The position numbers and the translations under genes were made by a program. A DNA stretch of 64,000 nt from Cristatella mucedo (taxonomy: Eukaryota; Bryozoa; Phylactolaemata; Cristatellidae), in the NCBI GenBank assembly GCA_009760855.2, contig WPIO01000126.1, forward strand, positions 186,001 to 250,000. The letters are read 5' to 3'. Shown piece after piece: positions 60,541 through 64,000 of the stretch (its first letter is position 1; each line of letters begins with the position of its first letter). The notes under the pieces are model-generated. The model searched no databases, was not told the origin of the DNA, and saw only the letters and a list, made by a program, of their open reading frames with translations.

Positions 60541-60690
60541 GGAAATTATATAGCAATGAGAATATTTTGTTTTAAATTTAAGATAACTTCGATGATAGAA
60601 GATTATTTACTAAGTGGATGTCAATCACGTAAAAAGATTACTCGTAAATCCAAGTTACCTTTTGAGATTCGATTCAACATTTGTAATATT
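60541..60690 (+). pseudogene. Zinc-ribbon-like fragment B
   Basis: The plus frame reads RIFCFKFKITSMIEDYLLSG, then CQSRKKITRKSKL. It aligns with fragment A (58451-58600), but the second Cys of each pair is replaced (CFKF, CQSR), so metal binding would be lost. The frame is otherwise open. Confidence 0.45.
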
Positions 60691-61593
60691 GATAGCAAAG
60701 AAAATGAGTTTGATAGCAGTTTAATGTACTTACAGTGCAGTTATTTATGATAGCTGTTATTATTCTCATACCAAACTTTATGGACCTAGACCTAGTAAGG
60801 AATACTCTTTAGCTAGGATACATTTTAGAACAAGGTCTTCCAAAATTTACTGCCTTCATCATTGTTTGTTTAAACCAGTAATCTATTGCGATTATGAAAA
60901 TGCTTCCACGTTTTAAGGGCAAAAATAGTGTCAATAGGACGAATTAATTGGTAATACCAGGTTTTCACTTATATAATTCACACAATTATGTAACAAACAA
61001 ATAAATTAACTTTATAATTACCCATATTATCTATGAAATAATAGTCTGTTGGTAGCCTTGTAGAGAACGCAGAGTATTTGAAACCTGTTCCAGTACTAAT
61101 AGTATTTATTGCTCTAACATCTCAAGCCGGTATGGAATTATCACTAGTTTGAGTTGTTAGTGGAACACAATAGGAAGCCCCTATAAGCCATTCTTCTTAG
61201 TAGTATTATCGGAGCAGAATTTGTTTGCTATTCCATGTGTAAAGAATAGAAGTTTTAATATTGAGTTCATTGACCATGGATCAATAGATAACGGTTTCCT
61301 TCTGTTAATATTTTAATGTTTTGTCTGGGTAACCTTTCGGTGCAACATCTGAATAATCAACTGAATCTGCTACGTTTATTGTTGAATTTCCGCTCATATC
61401 AAGATTACTGGAGACTAGAGTTTCAATTAATATTACGTCCCTTTATAATCCTCCTTATGTAACACAAAAGTCGTCTTGTAATACAATTAGAGTCGTATTG
61501 ACGTTCCAATTGTATGAGGTGATTGCAAATCTACCCATATTTGAATCACCAACCATGGTATCAGCAGCTTTATTTACATATCCACTTAGTTGT
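60691..61593. other. AT-rich sequence without recognised feature
   Basis: No gene or repeat is identified. It is probably part of the decayed large element. Confidence 0.4.
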
Positions 61594-61800
61594 AATGATG
61601 ATAATAATAATACATTTGCATAGCACCATCAGAGAATTGAATCTCGGCATTGTAATGCTGCATAGAAGGCATTATCAAATGATTGGTGGTAACATCCGCA
61701 AGCAGCAGGCGTAATGTAAGTAGGTACGTGTACACGAAGGACGTATCGCAAAGACCCACCAAATGCATGTTAACATTAACTGCATTTTCATGGTTAGTTC
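61594..61800 (-). mobile_element. LINE A 3' fragment, minus strand
   Basis: 'aataataatacatttgcata' and 'gcaccatcagagaattgaat' match the complement of the LINE A tail. A 3' UTR remnant including 'aaagacccaccaaatgcatg' follows. It is inserted in the AT-rich relic. Confidence 0.75.
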
Positions 61801-61949
61801 CATTTCTAAGGTGTGTTACTGCAGTTTCCTTAAAGCTAATTGTCACAGATCCAATTGCCATAAAATGTGAATCAGCGTATCCCTTAGCTACAGCACAAGA
61901 AGAGTTAATTTGATCAGCAATGCTTGTTTTTATATTACCTGTGCGTTAG

Positions 61950-64000
61950 AATTTGAGAGTGAGTCTCCGTCTTTGTTATGAATTGGCTGGTGTTTCCCGT
62001 TCTATAATCTATCTACATAATTCGATGTTAAAATATTTAGTCTAACACTAATTTTACTGTGGATATTATTCTAATAAATCTGTCTCGACCTGGCTCTGTA
62101 ACTATTTGAGCTAATGGCTTACCTGTGTAGTATTTTACGTCATATCCACTACTGCTCTTACTGTCGAACCTTCAAAAATTGCTGATAATGCTTAACTCAA
62201 AATTAAAGTATTTTTCTTTTTCTAGCAGTAATAAGAATAATGATTTAATAATTTATATGTCTATTTATTTACCATTGGGTATTCTAGCAGTTCCAGCAGC
62301 TAAGCAACTACTCGGTTTGTTCTCACTATTCATTCCTTGAACAAATATTTCAAACTCTGAGTTACAGCATTCACTTAATTCTAGCACATGCAATCCAAGT
62401 AAACACTGTGAATGGTACTGTTGTGGTATGGACTCATCGCACATTTTCTTTCTCTATAGACATCTTTATTCTTATCAACTCTATTTTACCGATTATCCCA
62501 CCTGGGGAATATCCCTAACAACCATCTGCTATAAAGCAACAATAAAAACTATATAAACTTTGTTCCAAGTTTCATTTCTAAATATTTTGAGGCTATTTGT
62601 TGAATGCATTAAAAAATAACATAGGAGCCAATTTTACTTCGCTTCTGTTTAAGTAGATTTTTTATTTTTCTATTTGCTATTTTTGACGTCTAGATTCATT
62701 TGACCTCCAGCTGTAGCGTCGCTACCACTGATCGCTAACGCTAACACTGAGTATATTTCTGATCCACCAATGTTAAGGCTCACTGATTTTTTCCATTCAT
62801 CTGAACATTACACTAATTCAGTTTTGTTCACAGTATTTAAATAAAAAAATATACCAAATCCTCCTGCAATAATATAATCAAATACCTAAAAACCTTTCAT
62901 GCATGTAAATAAGAGCCATAACCATTTGAGGTTCATTCGGCAGTGTTATTTCAAATCGTTAGGTATTGAACCATAATACTAGTTTGATTTGCTCCAGCTG
63001 CTGCCTGTGAAATTGCTTTGTTTTTAACAGCTAGCCTGGTAGTGTTTCTAAGTGGTTGACAATTACATTTTAGGTCAATTACGTGAATTGGATAGAGAGC
63101 TCTAAACATTCTAGGTATGTAACACCAACAGGCTCAGTAACTTCATTAAAACCTCAAATTTTCTTTCTAAGCTGTGTAAAATTTAAATAAGAGGATGAGT
63201 ATTTTCCATCCTTTGGATAATTACTTCTAACAGCCAGATATTGAGTAGAATCGTGAGCAACTATAACTAAATGCTTAATGTTACAATGGTTGTAATTAAT
63301 ATGTTTCATGTATAAATATAATATTTATCAGACCCCGGGGCTGCTAATATCAACCATCTAACTTTCCCTACTCTGTTTTTTACTGCAAAGGTTTTATTAT
63401 ACTTTAATCCCTGGTTGATATTACTTAGTGCCAGGTTTTCATATCTAATAACTCTATAGTTCAATTTGACTCTCTCTCCACGATCACCGGAAATTTCTGC
63501 TAGACTTTTTCAATAACTATCCATGGAGTGATACAGGAAAATATCAACCTCATTTATGTGAGCTTTAGTTAGAAAGCAGCATACTCCCCATTTTCATTAG
63601 CTATGTAACCACCCCTAGTTGTAATTGTGTTAGCTCAATTGCTAAAGTTCCAGGTGCTTCCATCATTATAGCATAATGATAAAGACCACTAACTCTTGTT
63701 AGCTCAGGAGTACAAGCGATATTATACGATAACCTATTCATATCACCGCAAACCAGAAAGTCAGGCTAGTTGTAGAGAAGTACTAAACGCTCTAGTAGTG
63801 TTAATTATTTTTTAGTACGTCTCCCCCTGTAAATACAACCAATGTTACTCGTTGTTACGCCATATTCTGCAGGGCAATTGTGTAATTCGCAATCCCAGTA
63901 TAAATATCCTTTATAGAGCTTACTCCGTCCTTTTCCATTCAGTGGCAGGGCACTCAGTTCCATAGTAATCATTTAGGTAATTTTAAAGGCCCATACGTGT
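61950..64000 (-). pseudogene. Series of decayed minus-strand coding segments of a large virus-like element
   Basis: Translating the minus strand from the window edge gives successive coherent stretches separated by stops or single-base shifts. They include LYKGYLYWDCELHN (about 63.9 kb), CTPELTRVSGLYHYAIMMEA (63.7), NYRVIRYENLALSNINQGLK and VRWLILAAPGSDKYYIY (63.35-63.5), YPIHVIDLKCNCQPL (63.1), VSLNIGGSEIYSVLALAISG (62.8), CNSEFEIFVQGMNSENKPSS (62.3) and KPLAQIVTEPGRDRFIRIIS (62.1). Their order and shared orientation with the integrase suggest one element. They might be structural (capsid-like) genes, but I cannot assign any of them to a family. Confidence 0.45.

Noticed and set aside
60397-60750. 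117-codon plus-strand ORF as a real gene
   Set aside because: The first part is the shadow of the minus-strand integrase core; only the zinc-ribbon-like segment from 60541 has a related copy elsewhere.

Overview
The window is nuclear DNA of an animal, most likely a marine invertebrate. Genes have spliced exons with GT-AG introns, one as short as about 65 bp. There are many L2-like LINEs, tRNA-derived SINEs, long (CT)n/(GT)n/(TA)n microsatellites, and CpG-rich gene ends. No bacterial gene organisation, CRISPR array or rRNA was seen. The species cannot be named from the sequence alone.

Layout. Region 1-15.2 kb is mostly repeats: L2-like LINE fragments (family A mainly on the minus strand, family B on the plus strand), a 0.6-kb CT-rich block, a 204-bp segment present twice 7.5 kb apart, and a few exon-like pieces of an unidentified plus-strand gene. 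Region 16.05-21.02 kb (minus) is a three-exon RING-CH E3 ubiquitin ligase of the MARCH1/8 type. Its large first intron holds SINEs, a 20-bp tandem repeat and very strong palindromes. Region 22-31 kb has GC-rich sequence without a convincing gene, two decayed LINEs (one inserted in the other) and microsatellites.

Region 31.3-41.8 kb (plus) is a leucine-rich-repeat gene of the LRRC74A/B family. Ten coding exons were placed with consistent splice phases; the first exon(s) were not found. Its introns carry LINE A, B and C copies and SINEs. At 44.17-45.62 kb (minus, convergent) there is a single-exon 484-codon ankyrin-repeat gene in a CpG-rich domain.

Region 49.67-51.66 kb is a nearly intact LINE A reverse transcriptase inserted into a tRNA-derived SINE. 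Just downstream lie the last two exons of an unidentified gene (51.71-52.18 kb) with a polyadenylation signal. Region 54.08-57.73 kb is a nested structure: inverted arrays of a GACAAAAGCGCG motif surround a decayed LINE A, whose 3' region is interrupted by a 0.65-kb segment with a TATA box, a short ORF and inverted CATACC-type minisatellites.

Region 57.7-64 kb is AT-rich and looks like the relic of a large virus-like DNA transposon (Polinton/Maverick or related). A minus-strand rve integrase, broken by stops and frameshifts, is interrupted by a mariner-like element. Two diverged zinc-ribbon-like fragments sit around it, and a series of minus-strand coding relics of unknown identity runs to the window edge.

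How the genes relate: the MARCH, LRRC74 and ankyrin genes are unrelated cellular genes with no visible shared pathway. The rest is a record of repeated transposition, with at least five nested insertions readable directly from the sequence.
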